Shown here piece after piece: positions 52,584 to 62,992 of a stretch of 64,000 bases of DNA. A program made the position numbers and the translations under genes. Numbering within the stretch: position 1 is the stretch's first letter; every line of letters begins with the position of its first letter. The stretch is taken from contig JADFNG010000003.1 in the NCBI GenBank assembly GCA_022563505.1, positions 1 to 64,000 on the forward strand. The letters are read 5' to 3'. The notes beneath the pieces were generated by a model, which was not told the origin of the DNA, did not search any database, and saw nothing but the letters and a program-made list of their open reading frames with translations. This stretch comes from Pseudomonadota bacterium. GTDB taxonomy: Bacteria; Pseudomonadota; Gammaproteobacteria; Steroidobacterales; Woeseiaceae.

Positions 52584-52918
52584 ATCTCCCGGCACGCACC
52601 GCACGTACGGAGTTCACTACACGGACCCGCTCTTGATCGATCCACGCCTGCATAGAGTCGATTTTTGTGTTGCATACCAACGTGAAGTCGAACGTAATTC
52701 GCAGGGAATAGTCGGCAAGATCATTCCTGCCAACCGTTGCACCCTGGCAAGGCATGTCGGGCCCCGCTCGCGAAATGGCGCAGCAATCTGCCTTTTTTAA
52801 GGAATGGCTACCGAAAAGCGGCGCAGAAACGAGCGAATTTCCGGTCTTTTTCTACTACGTCAACGTCGGACCCCACGTTCAGGAGCACGAAATGATTACC
52901 GATGTATTCTTGCATTGA
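52584..52918 (+). pseudogene. GyrI-like domain protein remnant, frameshifted
   Basis: ...HRTYGVHYTDPLLIDPRLHRVDFCVAYQRE...HVGPRSR in frame 1, continuing REMAQQSAFFKEWLPKSGAETSEFPVFFYYVNVGPHVQEHEMITDVFLH* in frame 2. Confidence 0.6.
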
Positions 52919-53194
52919 AGAGCAGTACCCATTGCTGAAGAATGTCATTGCGATTGAATGTTAAGCTGTTGGAAAATGCGCGGCACCAGGCAGACAGACC
53001 GTGATGCTCTCGGACCTGATCAAAGGCAAAAGTACAACTTCGATATTTGCGGAGATCGTGCCAGGCAATTCATTGAAGCAGGGAGACTTTGTGACGCAAT
53101 TCTTGAGCTTCTTCAAGCGGAAATCAGTGCGGTAGCTTGCTGACAAAAAAATGGAAATACAGTCAAAAGGGGGCGATGACAGATCGAAAATGCC

Positions 53195-54298
53195 ATGAAA
53201 CTACGTTATAAAATCGGCGGCGGATGCGTAATTTTACTGACGGTCGCGATTTCGGCCCTGGCCCTCGTTCTGAGCTACGATTCGGCGTGCGGATCGGCTC
53301 CGGCCGTCTCCGATGGTGCTGAGACCATGGGTGCTATCGTCTATCGCTGCTATGGTTCGACTGAAGTCCTCAATTTTGAGGAGGTCGAAAAGCCGGTACC
53401 CACAGACGATGAAGTACTGGTTAGAGTGCGGGCAGCCGCAGTCAATCCACTTGACTGGCACTTTATGAGAGGTACGCCGTATTTATTGCGCTTGCTGTCC
53501 GGTGTGGGCACGCCGAAAGAGACCGGATTGGGCGTGGACTTTGCCGGCACGGTGGAGGCGGTCGGCAACAACGTCAAACGGTTCAAGACAGGAGATGCAG
53601 TGTTCGGGGCCGGGAGTGGGGTTTTCGCCGAATATCTAACCATAGGCGAGAATGGGCCGCTGGTTCTGAAACCCACCGACGTTTCATTTGAGCAGGCGGC
53701 CTCTGTGCCAATTGCGGGTGTCACGGCTCTGCAGGCGCTTCGCGACCTCGGCAAACTGCAGCCAGGGCAGAAAGTATTGATTAACGGTGCATCGGGTGGC
53801 GTGGGTACGTTTGCAGTCCAGATAGCCAAGTCATTTGGTGCTGAAGTAACTGGCGTATGCAGCACACGAAATGTTGAGATGGTCCGCTCAATTGGGGCCG
53901 ATCATGTTTTTGATTATACGCAAGAGGATTACACTGAAAGCGGAAAACGATTCGACCTGATCATCGATATGGTGGGCAATCACACGTTGTCAGAGAACAG
54001 GCGCGTCCTGAAGCCGGAGGGGATCTTCGTCATCGTCGGAGGTGGCAAGGGAAATTGGCTTGGACCCCTGATGACCCCGATCAAAGCGCTTATGATGTCG
54101 CCCTTCGTGAGCCAGGAATTCGTCATGATCCTTGCGGAGGCTCGTCAGGGTGACCTGGCAATTCTCGGTGATCTTATGCAATCCGGTAAAGTGACACCGG
54201 TCATTGATAGTCGTTACCGATTAATGGATGTAGCGGCGGCGATCGTTCATTCGGAAGACGGTCACGCTCGCGGGAAAATAATAATAGACCTGGAATAA
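53195..54298 (+). CDS. MDR-superfamily NADP-dependent alcohol dehydrogenase/quinone reductase with N-terminal membrane anchor
   Basis: VLINGASGGVGTFAVQIAKSFGAEVTGVCSTRN; N-terminal hydrophobic segment. Confidence 0.88.
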   Translation: MKLRYKIGGGCVILLTVAISALALVLSYDSACGSAPAVSDGAETMGAIVYRCYGSTEVLNFEEVEKPVPTDDEVLVRVRAAAVNPLDWHFMRGTPYLLRLLSGVGTPKETGLGVDFAGTVEAVGNNVKRFKTGDAVFGAGSGVFAEYLTIGENGPLVLKPTDVSFEQAASVPIAGVTALQALRDLGKLQPGQKVLINGASGGVGTFAVQIAKSFGAEVTGVCSTRNVEMVRSIGADHVFDYTQEDYTESGKRFDLIIDMVGNHTLSENRRVLKPEGIFVIVGGGKGNWLGPLMTPIKALMMSPFVSQEFVMILAEARQGDLAILGDLMQSGKVTPVIDSRYRLMDVAAAIVHSEDGHARGKIIIDLE

Positions 54299-54378
54299 AG
54301 TCATGCCAGATACCGGTGTAATACAACAGGCAAATGCTGTTTCTGCTAATCGTATGATACGGAAGGGAAATATGTTCC

Positions 54379-54603
54379 ATGTCGGACTCTGAGATCCAGC
54401 TTTACAGTGAGATTACCTGTCGCGAATGTGGACATGTTGCAAACGAAAAAATGTCCACAAATTCGTGCCAGTGGTTTTACGACTGCCTCGGGTGTGGTGT
54501 CTTGCTAAAACCCAAGCCTGGCGATTGTTGTGTATTTTGCTCCTACGGCACTGTGAAATGCCCGCCCATCCAGGCTGGCAACGACTGTTGCTCCCAAGCT
54601 TGA
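54379..54603 (+). CDS. GDCCVxC-type small Cys-rich protein
   Basis: CRECGH...CQWFYDCLGCG...KPKPGDCCVFCSYGTVKCPPIQ. Confidence 0.8.
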   Translation: MSDSEIQLYSEITCRECGHVANEKMSTNSCQWFYDCLGCGVLLKPKPGDCCVFCSYGTVKCPPIQAGNDCCSQA

Positions 54604-54687
54604 AACGTCGTGCGGGTTCATGCGATGAATTTGCTGTCAGCCCGAAGCTTTCAGAAATACGGTATTCATAATTAAGGAGTTGGACAA

Positions 54688-55068
54688 ATGACCAAGCCCT
54701 ACATCTTTGACCCGACGACAGACACGATAGGCCTGGATAGAAATTTGGTGGCGTCAAAACTGTCGCAAAGATCCAACCCTTCGATCCCCGTTGACGGAAT
54801 AACGTTTGGCATTGCAGCGATGTCCGAAAACTCACCGCACGATGGTGAACGGCATCCTGACGGTGACGAGGTTCTGTACTTGATTTCAGGTCGGGTGAGG
54901 GTCGTGTTTATCGACAGTGCCGAGGAAGATATCGATGTTCGTCCGGGCGACGGGCTGGTAGTTCCGAAAGGAATGTGGCATCGAGTAGACATCCTTGAGC
55001 CGAGCCAAATCGTTTATCTCACGCCTGGACCGAACAATGAATATCGTCCACTAGCGGATGATACATAA
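54688..55068 (+). CDS. Cupin domain protein
   Basis: HPDGDEVLYLISGRVRVVF...VRPGDGLVVPKGMWHRV. Confidence 0.85.
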   Translation: MTKPYIFDPTTDTIGLDRNLVASKLSQRSNPSIPVDGITFGIAAMSENSPHDGERHPDGDEVLYLISGRVRVVFIDSAEEDIDVRPGDGLVVPKGMWHRVDILEPSQIVYLTPGPNNEYRPLADDT

Positions 55069-55186
55069 CGTTCCCTTTACATCCCGAATATTGAGAACAC
55101 CATCACAAAATGTATCGCTGGCGGTACCGTGGCGTAACCGCCAGCTGATAATCTCCCTGGCATTCAATTCGAAAGGTGATATTCGT

Positions 55187-55684
55187 ATGGTTATCAAGGG
55201 ACTCAGGCAGCAAAGACATTGGTCACAGGAATAACTCGCTGTGTTCAGTGGATTGAGTCTCCGGACCATACAACGTATCGAGGGCGGCAAGAGACTGAGT
55301 TTTGAGTCGCTACAAGGTCTTGCTGCCGCATTCGAAATTGAAGTAGCCGAGCTACTAAGGGAGCTTGCAATGAAAAAAACGTCGAGTGGATGGAAGAAAC
55401 GGCCCCTGTGGGTGAGAGCGTTATATCTTGGATCCGGTAGAGTCAATATGGACCGGCGTGAATTTCAGAAAGTAGAAGTATTCGCCGCCATCGCCGGTTT
55501 CATCTTCGTCGTATTCGGCGGCTGCGGTTATTTCGGATATTTTTTAGCCGAGAAAACGGGCGTCTTGTTTCTGTTCTGCGGTGCGTTGCTTTTCCTCGGT
55601 GCCTATTTGATGTCCGTCGCAGTCCGCACCGGTGATGAGTATTTCGTCTGGCCCTGGTTGGACTCGAGCGCAGACAATTCCTGA
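55187..55684 (+). pseudogene. XRE-type HTH membrane protein with in-frame TAA at 55232
   Basis: MVIKGLRQQRHWSQE*LAVFSGLSLRTIQRIEGGKRLSFESLQGLAAAFEIEV... then TM helices. Confidence 0.65.
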
Positions 55685-55837
55685 TCGAAATACCGAGGGG
55701 TGTTTCAATGCCGTGGGCATGCACGCACCGCTCCTTGCAATACCCTACGTTGCGCCTTACGCTCACCGGCTGACAGATAGTCGTAGCGGATCATGTAATT
55801 AGCGCTGCGGCAAGTATTGTAATGGGAGCAGGACAGC

Positions 55838-56278
55838 ATGCCGACAACATTTCTGGATGCCGCAATTGCCGAAGCGAAGAAAGGCCTGCAAAGTGGCGGG
55901 ATTCCAATTGGATCGGTGTTGGTCATTGACGGGAAAATCGTGGGTCGCGGGCATAATAAACGCGTCCAGAGTTGCAGTTCGGTATTGCATGCAGAAATGG
56001 ATTGCCTGGAGAATGCCGGCCGGCTAGCGGCATCCGATTACAAGCGCTCTGTGCTTTATTCGACATTGTCTCCCTGTGATATGTGCAGCGGCGCTATTCT
56101 TCTCTACAAAATACCGAGTGTCGTTATTGGAGAGAATCGAACCTTTCAGGGGCCGGAGGATTATTTGCGGTCACGAGGCGTTCAACTGGAGATCGAAGAT
56201 AGTTCCGAATGTTTTCAACTGATGCAGGACTTCATTCAAAAAAATGATTCTCTCTGGAATGAAGATATTGGAGAATAG
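55838..56278 (+). CDS. Nucleoside/cytosine deaminase family protein
   Basis: VLHAEMDCLEN...STLSPCDMCSGAILLYKI. Confidence 0.88.
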   Translation: MPTTFLDAAIAEAKKGLQSGGIPIGSVLVIDGKIVGRGHNKRVQSCSSVLHAEMDCLENAGRLAASDYKRSVLYSTLSPCDMCSGAILLYKIPSVVIGENRTFQGPEDYLRSRGVQLEIEDSSECFQLMQDFIQKNDSLWNEDIGE

Positions 56279-56736
56279 TGGCGCGCAAGAGTGTCGTGTT
56301 ATCAACGGGCGAGGGAAAAATGCAAATTTACAGTGGACCGGAGTCTCATCGGGGCGTAATAAGGCGTTCAGGTATATGCTTGATCGTCGCCGCCGCAACA
56401 CTAGTGGCCTGCGGTTCGGGTGACACCGAATTTCGGCTCATCGAGACCATTACTTCGAATAAAAACCCCATTATTCTGGAATTCGCACCGAGCCATGCGA
56501 AATTTGGATCCGCCGATATTCGTATCCGTCTTGACGTGGGAGAGTCCGGCACCGTGCTGTATGAGGGAAAGATCTCTAATGACGGTGGTGACATTACCGT
56601 GGACAATATTCAAGCGAATCTTGGCAAGGGCTATTTGTGGTTGTGCCTGAACGGTGTTGAGCAAGAGGATGTGTCGGTACGAATCGAATTGGCGACCGGA
56701 CTGGTCATCGAAGAAGAGCGACACTGCAGTGACTGA
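56278..56736 (+). CDS. Putative lipoprotein
   Basis: AAATLVACGSGD lipobox. Confidence 0.5.
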   Translation: MARKSVVLSTGEGKMQIYSGPESHRGVIRRSGICLIVAAATLVACGSGDTEFRLIETITSNKNPIILEFAPSHAKFGSADIRIRLDVGESGTVLYEGKISNDGGDITVDNIQANLGKGYLWLCLNGVEQEDVSVRIELATGLVIEEERHCSD

Positions 56737-56775
56737 ATTCGGCGAGATTGATTCATTGGCCAACACGCGGATATT

Positions 56776-57237
56776 TTGAGAATGATGACCAAAACCAAGG
56801 GGCCGATTCCACCGGTTATTCTGTTACTGACTATTCTGTGCGGGACAGGACTGCACTACTGGATGCCACTGGCCAAAGTTCTGGATGAGTCATGGGATAA
56901 GGTCGGAATCGCGTTGATAATTTTGGGTGTGCTTGTCGTCATCGGACCCGCCATCGCTTTCAGGCGTGCAGCAACGACGGTAAGACCCTTCCACGACTCA
57001 TCCGCGCTGGTCGTTAGTGGCATGTATCGCTATACACGCAACCCAATGTATGTCGGCATGGTTGTCGTATTGATCGGCGTGGCAGTGCTGCTTGGCGATC
57101 TGAGTCCGTTCATCATGCCTTTTGTGTTCGTGCCAGTGTTGACGGTACGCGTCATTAAGCATGAAGAACAAATGCTCCAAGAGAGCTTTGGCGATGACTA
57201 TCGCGAGCTGATGAAATCAGTGCGACGCTGGATTTAG
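56776..57237 (+). CDS. Isoprenylcysteine carboxylmethyltransferase-like integral membrane protein
   Basis: LVVSGMYRYTRNPMYVGMVVVLIG; IKHEEQMLQESFGDDY. Confidence 0.88.
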   Translation: MRMMTKTKGPIPPVILLLTILCGTGLHYWMPLAKVLDESWDKVGIALIILGVLVVIGPAIAFRRAATTVRPFHDSSALVVSGMYRYTRNPMYVGMVVVLIGVAVLLGDLSPFIMPFVFVPVLTVRVIKHEEQMLQESFGDDYRELMKSVRRWI

Positions 57238-57239
57238 CG

Positions 57240-57710
57240 ATGAATTATTCAGTCAGAAAGGCAAAAGATATGGATGGCGAGGCGATGCTCGCATTGCTGC
57301 CACGGCTTGCTGCATTCGAGCTTCCCGATTCGCGTACGGCCGAACACCTGTGGGTGCACGATGCTGCGCTGATGCGTGACTGGATAGACGGAAAGACGGA
57401 CAACGTATTGATGCACATCGCAGAGGACGAGGTTGGCACCGTGGTCGGTGTTGCGATGGTGACGCTGCGGCCTGAACTCCTGAGCCATGAACCCAGTGCG
57501 CACCTCGAGGCAATTGCCGTTTCCGTTGGTGTGGAAGGACAGGGCATCGGCCAACTGCTTCTGCGGGCCGCAGAGGAAGATGCCAATGCCCATGGGGCGA
57601 AGACCATTACATTGCATGTTTTCGCCAACAATAAACGTGCGCGTAGATTCTATGAACGTTCCGGGTATGACGGAGAACTCATGCGTTACATCAAGCCGAT
57701 TGAGGGCTGA
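57240..57710 (+). CDS. GNAT family N-acetyltransferase
   Basis: LEAIAVSVGVEGQGIGQLLLRAAEEDANAHGAKTITLHVFANNKRARRFYERSGY. Confidence 0.88.
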   Translation: MNYSVRKAKDMDGEAMLALLPRLAAFELPDSRTAEHLWVHDAALMRDWIDGKTDNVLMHIAEDEVGTVVGVAMVTLRPELLSHEPSAHLEAIAVSVGVEGQGIGQLLLRAAEEDANAHGAKTITLHVFANNKRARRFYERSGYDGELMRYIKPIEG

Positions 57711-57763
57711 TGGAACGCTTGTGGTCGTCGGCAGAAAACCCAAAAATAACGAGCAAGGACATC

Positions 57764-58525
57764 ATGAGTGAATTTTCAGGAAAGAAAGTTCTGGTGACTG
57801 CTGCATCCCGGGGCATCGGCCGGGCGATTGCATCTGCGTTTGCCGATCGTGGAGCCGTTGTGTCAATTGTCTACCGCTCGGACTCTGCTTCGGCAGAGCA
57901 GGCACGATCGGCATTCACGGGAGACGGGCATGTGTGTATCCAGGCTGACGTGTCGACGGATGTTGGTGCGCGGGCGGCTGTCGAACAATCGATCGATGCG
58001 CTGGGTTGGCTGGATATTGTGGTCAACAACGCTGGCATTTTTACACCGCATATCATTGCTGAAGTAAGTTTCGAAGATTGGCAGTCTGCCTGGCGCTCCG
58101 TGATCGACACCAACCTCATCGGTCCTGCACATGTCTGTTATTTTGCGGCGCAGCACATGATCAAGCGGGGCGGTGGAAAAATCGTCAACGTTTCATCGCG
58201 GGGTGCTTTTCGCGGCGAACCTGACGGGCCGGCCTATGGCGCGAGCAAAGCGGGGCTGAATTCGATGAGTCAGTCGCTGGCGGTTGCGCTGGCACCGCAT
58301 GGCATTTTCGTCGGCGTAGTGGCGCCGGGTTTTGTCGATACGGATATGGCTGCCGAATTGCTGCAAGGCGAATCGGGTGATGCCATACGCCATCAAAGTC
58401 CGCTTGGCCGCGTTGCGCGCCCGGAGGAAGTGGCCCATGCGGTGCTTTTTCTCGCATCCGCAGGCGCTGAGTTCGCGACGGGTGCGATAATTGATGTGAA
58501 TGGCGCATCCTATTTGCGATCATAG
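57764..58525 (+). CDS. SDR family oxidoreductase
   Basis: VLVTAASRGIGRAIA; NNAGIF; YGASKAGLNS. Confidence 0.92.
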   Translation: MSEFSGKKVLVTAASRGIGRAIASAFADRGAVVSIVYRSDSASAEQARSAFTGDGHVCIQADVSTDVGARAAVEQSIDALGWLDIVVNNAGIFTPHIIAEVSFEDWQSAWRSVIDTNLIGPAHVCYFAAQHMIKRGGGKIVNVSSRGAFRGEPDGPAYGASKAGLNSMSQSLAVALAPHGIFVGVVAPGFVDTDMAAELLQGESGDAIRHQSPLGRVARPEEVAHAVLFLASAGAEFATGAIIDVNGASYLRS

Positions 58526-58560
58526 TAGTCAGGTTGCCAGTGCTTACCCGGAGATGCAGC

Positions 58561-58788
58561 ATGTCTGAAGTGGCAGAACGATCAATCCCGTGGATATTCT
58601 GGCCATTCGTCGTGGTCTGGAGGCTGCTGACGTTGATTGTTAGAATCACTGGCCGAATTATTTGCGCCATACTCGGTCTTGCATTCATGGCAATCGGCGT
58701 CACAATTGCATTGAGTATTGTTGGGGCGCCATTGGGCGTACCTGTGGCGGTGCTCGGTATGTTGCTTCTGGTCAGGGCCATGTTTTGA
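58561..58788 (+). CDS. Small membrane protein
   Basis: 75 aa with two hydrophobic segments. Confidence 0.55.
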   Translation: MSEVAERSIPWIFWPFVVVWRLLTLIVRITGRIICAILGLAFMAIGVTIALSIVGAPLGVPVAVLGMLLLVRAMF

Positions 58789-58864
58789 TCTCTTAAGTCG
58801 TCTGCTGCATGCTCGATATTGAAAACATAAGTCCGAATTCGGGCTGGCTGGGGAGATTGGAAAC

Positions 58865-59203
58865 GTGACGGATCTGACTTGGGCGGAATTTGAAAGAGTG
58901 GACCTCAGAGTCGGCACTGTGGTCAGTGCAGAGCCTTTTCCGCAAGCAAGAAAACCGGCCATCAAGCTGACAATCGATTTCGGTGAAGGGATCGGCACGC
59001 GAAAATCCTCCGCGCAGATCACAGACCATTATGAGCCTGCCGATCTCGTCGGCAAACAGATTGCTGCAGTGGTTAATTTTCCGCGCAAGCAGATCGGTCC
59101 CATGATGTCAGAGTGCCTTGTGACCGGGTTTGTTCAGGATGATGGCAGCGTTATTCTTGCGGTGCCTGACAAGCCGGCGAAAAACGGCACTCGCCTGGCG
59201 TAA
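58865..59203 (+). CDS. csaA: tRNA-binding/secretion chaperone CsaA
   Basis: FERVDLRVGTVVSAEPFPQARKPAIKLTIDFG. Confidence 0.92.
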   Translation: MTDLTWAEFERVDLRVGTVVSAEPFPQARKPAIKLTIDFGEGIGTRKSSAQITDHYEPADLVGKQIAAVVNFPRKQIGPMMSECLVTGFVQDDGSVILAVPDKPAKNGTRLA

Positions 59204-59308
59204 GGATTACGCGGCCAAAAAAAACAGGCCCCAGACAGGCAGCTGTCATGACTGTTGGACCGTCGCACCGCTGGCTTGATATATACGGAGTGGGCGCAGA
59301 AGAATAAT

Positions 59309-60010
59309 ATGGCCCGTCAGGGCGAGCATTCACAATGGGTAGAACCGATGCCAGCTCTCATTGCGGCGGGCTATCCGGGAGTCGATTCAATGCACGAAGA
59401 AATTCATCATCCCTGCGTACAGCACAAATTGTCCCTGATCCGGGATATTAATACTGGTCACAAGAAATTTCGTGAGCTGGCCACAGAAATCACGATGTTC
59501 GTTTGTTACGAAGCGCTGAAAGAAGTCCGTGTCGAAGACGTGACAGTACAAACTCCCGTGGCCGAGGCAAAATGCCGCAAGATCGTCGAGGATATTGTCG
59601 TGGTGCCGATTCTCAGGGCTGGCGTCGGCATGCTGGAGGGCATTCTGGACCTGGTGCCGACAGCCCGCGTCGGCTTTCTCGGCATGTACCGCGATGAGGT
59701 AACAGCGCAACCCGTTGCGTATTACCAGAAACTGCCACCCCAGACCGCCACGGCATTGAATATCATCATCGATCCGATGTTGGCGACCGGAGGCTCGACG
59801 GCCGCAGCCATCGACGTGTTGAAAGAGGCCGGTGCGAAGAAGATAGTCGTCGTATGCATTGTAACCTGCCCGGAGGGCCTGCAAGCCGTCGAGACTGCGC
59901 ATCCGGATGTGAAAATCTACACCGCGAGCATCGACGATCGTCTCAACGAGAACAAGTATATCGTTCCCGGACTTGGTGACGCGGGTGACAGGTTGTTCGG
60001 CACTCGCTGA
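59309..60010 (+). CDS. upp: Uracil phosphoribosyltransferase
   Basis: VVPILRAGVGMLEGIL; IIIDPMLATGGSTAAAIDVLKEAGA. Confidence 0.94.
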   Translation: MARQGEHSQWVEPMPALIAAGYPGVDSMHEEIHHPCVQHKLSLIRDINTGHKKFRELATEITMFVCYEALKEVRVEDVTVQTPVAEAKCRKIVEDIVVVPILRAGVGMLEGILDLVPTARVGFLGMYRDEVTAQPVAYYQKLPPQTATALNIIIDPMLATGGSTAAAIDVLKEAGAKKIVVVCIVTCPEGLQAVETAHPDVKIYTASIDDRLNENKYIVPGLGDAGDRLFGTR

Positions 60011-60112
60011 GATGCCGGAGCGCTATATGGCTGGCCGGAACGCCGCTACTCGCAGATATCGGATCCGGCACTATCGCACGGCGCTTGTGATTGGAGTAGC
60101 TGGGAGTTACCG

Positions 60113-60580
60113 ATGATAGATGCACCAGGGGTACCTCGATTTGAAGGATCAACGCTGGTTATCGAAACTGGCAGCGAAACAGAAACCTATGATTCCCGGT
60201 TTTTCATTGCGGTCTTGCTGGTTTGCGTAGCGCAAGGAGACGGCACGATTTCCGAAAAAGAAACGCAGAAAATGCTGCAGCTCGTTGGCGAGCATTTTAA
60301 TCTTGAGAGTGCCGAGTCGTTGGCACTCATCATGCGGGCGATGACCAACCTAGCTGACAATCCCGATCTCAATAACATCCTGCGACAATTGAGTACGGTT
60401 CTTGACGACCAAGAGAAGGAAGATGTTGCGATCATGCTTCTTAAAGTGGTTGCTGCCGACGGTAAAGCAGACGTCGATGAAATGGAAATGGTCAGTACAG
60501 CGGGAGAGATTATCAATATCACGCCCGAAATCATGCACAAGGCATTCGATCGTTACTTTGCCGAAACACGGGTCGACTGA
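60113..60580 (+). CDS. TerB-like domain protein
   Basis: LLVCVAQGDGTISEKETQKMLQLV ... VVAADGKADVDEMEMV. Confidence 0.8.
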   Translation: MIDAPGVPRFEGSTLVIETGSETETYDSRFFIAVLLVCVAQGDGTISEKETQKMLQLVGEHFNLESAESLALIMRAMTNLADNPDLNNILRQLSTVLDDQEKEDVAIMLLKVVAADGKADVDEMEMVSTAGEIINITPEIMHKAFDRYFAETRVD

Positions 60581-60617
60581 CAAAAATGATTGCAAATACA
60601 TAAGAGAGGAGAAAGCT

Positions 60618-61004
60618 ATGACCAATGAGCTGATGAGCCTTACCGCCGTAACGGTGCTGACGGCTGTCATGTGGATGCCGTATGTATTGAACGTAATTGC
60701 TGTCCGCGGCATCAAGGATGCTGTTGGATATCCCGAAGACCCGGAACCGATGTCGGGCTGGGCGTCCAAAATGAAGGCGGCGCATTCGAATGGCGTGGAA
60801 AATCTGGTGGTATTCGCAGCCCTTGTGCTGATCGCGAATGCGGCAGGCGTCAGCACGGCGGGAACGGTGATGGCGTGCCAGGTGTATTTCTGGGCCCGTG
60901 TGGTACACGTATTGTCGTATACGTTTGCTGTGCCCTGGGTTCGTACCCTGTCATTTGCGACAGGGTTTGGTTGCCAGGTGGTACTGGCACTCGCACTCTT
61001 GTAA
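60618..61004 (+). CDS. MAPEG family membrane protein
   Basis: MKAAHSNGVENLVVFAALVLIANAAG; RVVHVLSYTFAVPWVRTLSFATG. Confidence 0.85.
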   Translation: MTNELMSLTAVTVLTAVMWMPYVLNVIAVRGIKDAVGYPEDPEPMSGWASKMKAAHSNGVENLVVFAALVLIANAAGVSTAGTVMACQVYFWARVVHVLSYTFAVPWVRTLSFATGFGCQVVLALALL

Positions 61005-61072
61005 TGCGCTAGTAGTCCATCAAACCTACCTGGTTGGACTACCAGGGCGTTGGGTCTGCGGGCAGCGGATTG

Positions 61073-62992
61073 TTACGCGCTTCGATCGCGCGATCGATCG
61101 TATTGCTCTTTTCGATTCGCCAGTTCAGTCCAGCGATCCATGCGTTGTTCAAGGCTCGATTGCGTTTCAGCCAGTTCAGCCAGTACCTGCTGGACGGATT
61201 CATGATCCTGCGAATAGAAGTTCGCAGCAGACATCGTTGCCTCGATTTCAGCCAGGTCTTGCTCCAGCGCCTCAATTTCCTCCGGCAACTCGTCCAGGGC
61301 ACGTTGATCCTTATAGCCAAGTTTGACCGGCGCTGCTTTTTTAGATGAAGATTTGGCGGTATCAGCAGTTGCCTCAGTGCCGATCGGGTTGTCCAACTCG
61401 GTGAGTTGGTGGCCCTGTCGTAACCAGTCACTGTAGCCGCCGACATATTCGCGTACTTCGCCGTTTTCTTCGAAGACGATGGTGCTGGTGACAACATTGT
61501 CCAGAAACTGCCGGTCATGACTGATGATTATCAGAGTGCCGCTGTAGTTGACGAGCTTGTCTTCAAGTATCTCCAGTGTTTCCATGTCCAGGTCGTTGGT
61601 TGGTTCATCGAGAACCAGGAGATTGGCGGGCTTGGTGAAAAGCTTGGCCAGGATGACACGGTTGCGCTCGCCGCCGGATAAAGACTTGACGGGTGTCATT
61701 GATCGTTTGGGATCGAACAAGAAGCCCTTGAGATAGCCAACGATATGGCGGTCTTTGCCATTCAAGCGGATGAACGTTCTGCCGTCACCGACATTTTCTG
61801 CAATGGATTTCTCCGGGTCCAGCGTTTGCCGAAGCTGGTCGAAGTAACCAATCTCGAGGTTGGTTCCATGTTTGATGGTGCCGGACTGAGGTTCAATATC
61901 ACCGAGAAGCAACCGCAAAAGCGTCGTTTTGCCGACACCATTGTTGCCCAGCACGCCGATTCGATCGCCACGCATTATTTTGACCGAAAAATCCTCGATC
62001 AGGGGCTTGTCATCATAGGAATAAAACACGTTGCGTGCCCGAATCACTTTTCGCCCGGATTTTTCGCCTTCGTCAATGTGCATGCGCGCATTCGCTCCTC
62101 GGCCGATGCGCTGCGCACGTTCAGTTCGCATTTTCATCAACGTCCGCACACGTCCTTCATTGCGTGTGCGGCGCGCCTTGATGCCCTGACGAATCCAGAT
62201 TTCTTCCTTATCAAGCCGTTTGTCGAACTTGGCGTTCTCGGTTTCTTCGTCTTCAAGCGCTTTTTCTTTACGCAGTTGGTAGTTCCTGAAATCGCCTGGC
62301 CAGCTGGTCAGCTTGCCGCGATCAATCTCGACAATGCGCGTTGCCAGGCGTTGTAAAAACGCCCGGTCATGGGTAATGAACAGGACAGATCCAGCGTAGG
62401 AATAAACGATATTTTCCAGCCACTTGATGGTTACAATGTCGAGATGGTTTGTGGGTTCGTCAAGCAGAAGCAAGTCCGGTTTCTGTACCAGTGCTTTGGC
62501 GAGCGCAACACGCCTGCGCCAGCCGCCCGACAATTCGCTCATCATTTTGTCGACGGGCAAGTTGAGCTCCGCCATCGTGGTTTCGACGCGTTGTTGCAGG
62601 TGCCAGCCATCGTGAGCATCAATCTGCTGGTGCAGCGCCTCAAGGTCCCGGAGACCTTTCCTGTCGAGGTCCTGTGCGGACAATGCCTGGTAGCGTTGCA
62701 ACAATGCTTCAATGCCGGCAAGACCTGAGCGAACAACATCCTGGACGTTGAGATCCATGGCGTCCGGCAGTTCCTGGGCCAGCTGACTTACCACGAGTCC
62801 GGTCCTGCGAATAATTTCGCCACGATCGGGTTCAATTTCGCCGGTGATCAGCTTCAGTGTGGTGGATTTTCCAGCACCGTTTCGACCGATAAAACACACC
62901 CGCTCGCCCGGTTCGATGGCCAGCATGGCATCGGTCAGTATTTTTTGGTCACCAAAGTCGAGTGATATGTTTTCGAATCGAATGAGCGACAT
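61073..62992 (-). CDS. uup: ABC-F family ATPase Uup
   Basis: Two ABC domains, SGGWRRRVALAKALVQKPDLLLLDEPTNHLD; C-terminal coiled coil. Confidence 0.92.
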   Translation of the reverse strand: MSLIRFENISLDFGDQKILTDAMLAIEPGERVCFIGRNGAGKSTTLKLITGEIEPDRGEIIRRTGLVVSQLAQELPDAMDLNVQDVVRSGLAGIEALLQRYQALSAQDLDRKGLRDLEALHQQIDAHDGWHLQQRVETTMAELNLPVDKMMSELSGGWRRRVALAKALVQKPDLLLLDEPTNHLDIVTIKWLENIVYSYAGSVLFITHDRAFLQRLATRIVEIDRGKLTSWPGDFRNYQLRKEKALEDEETENAKFDKRLDKEEIWIRQGIKARRTRNEGRVRTLMKMRTERAQRIGRGANARMHIDEGEKSGRKVIRARNVFYSYDDKPLIEDFSVKIMRGDRIGVLGNNGVGKTTLLRLLLGDIEPQSGTIKHGTNLEIGYFDQLRQTLDPEKSIAENVGDGRTFIRLNGKDRHIVGYLKGFLFDPKRSMTPVKSLSGGERNRVILAKLFTKPANLLVLDEPTNDLDMETLEILEDKLVNYSGTLIIISHDRQFLDNVVTSTIVFEENGEVREYVGGYSDWLRQGHQLTELDNPIGTEATADTAKSSSKKAAPVKLGYKDQRALDELPEEIEALEQDLAEIEATMSAANFYSQDHESVQQVLAELAETQSSLEQRMDRWTELANRKEQYDRSRDRSA

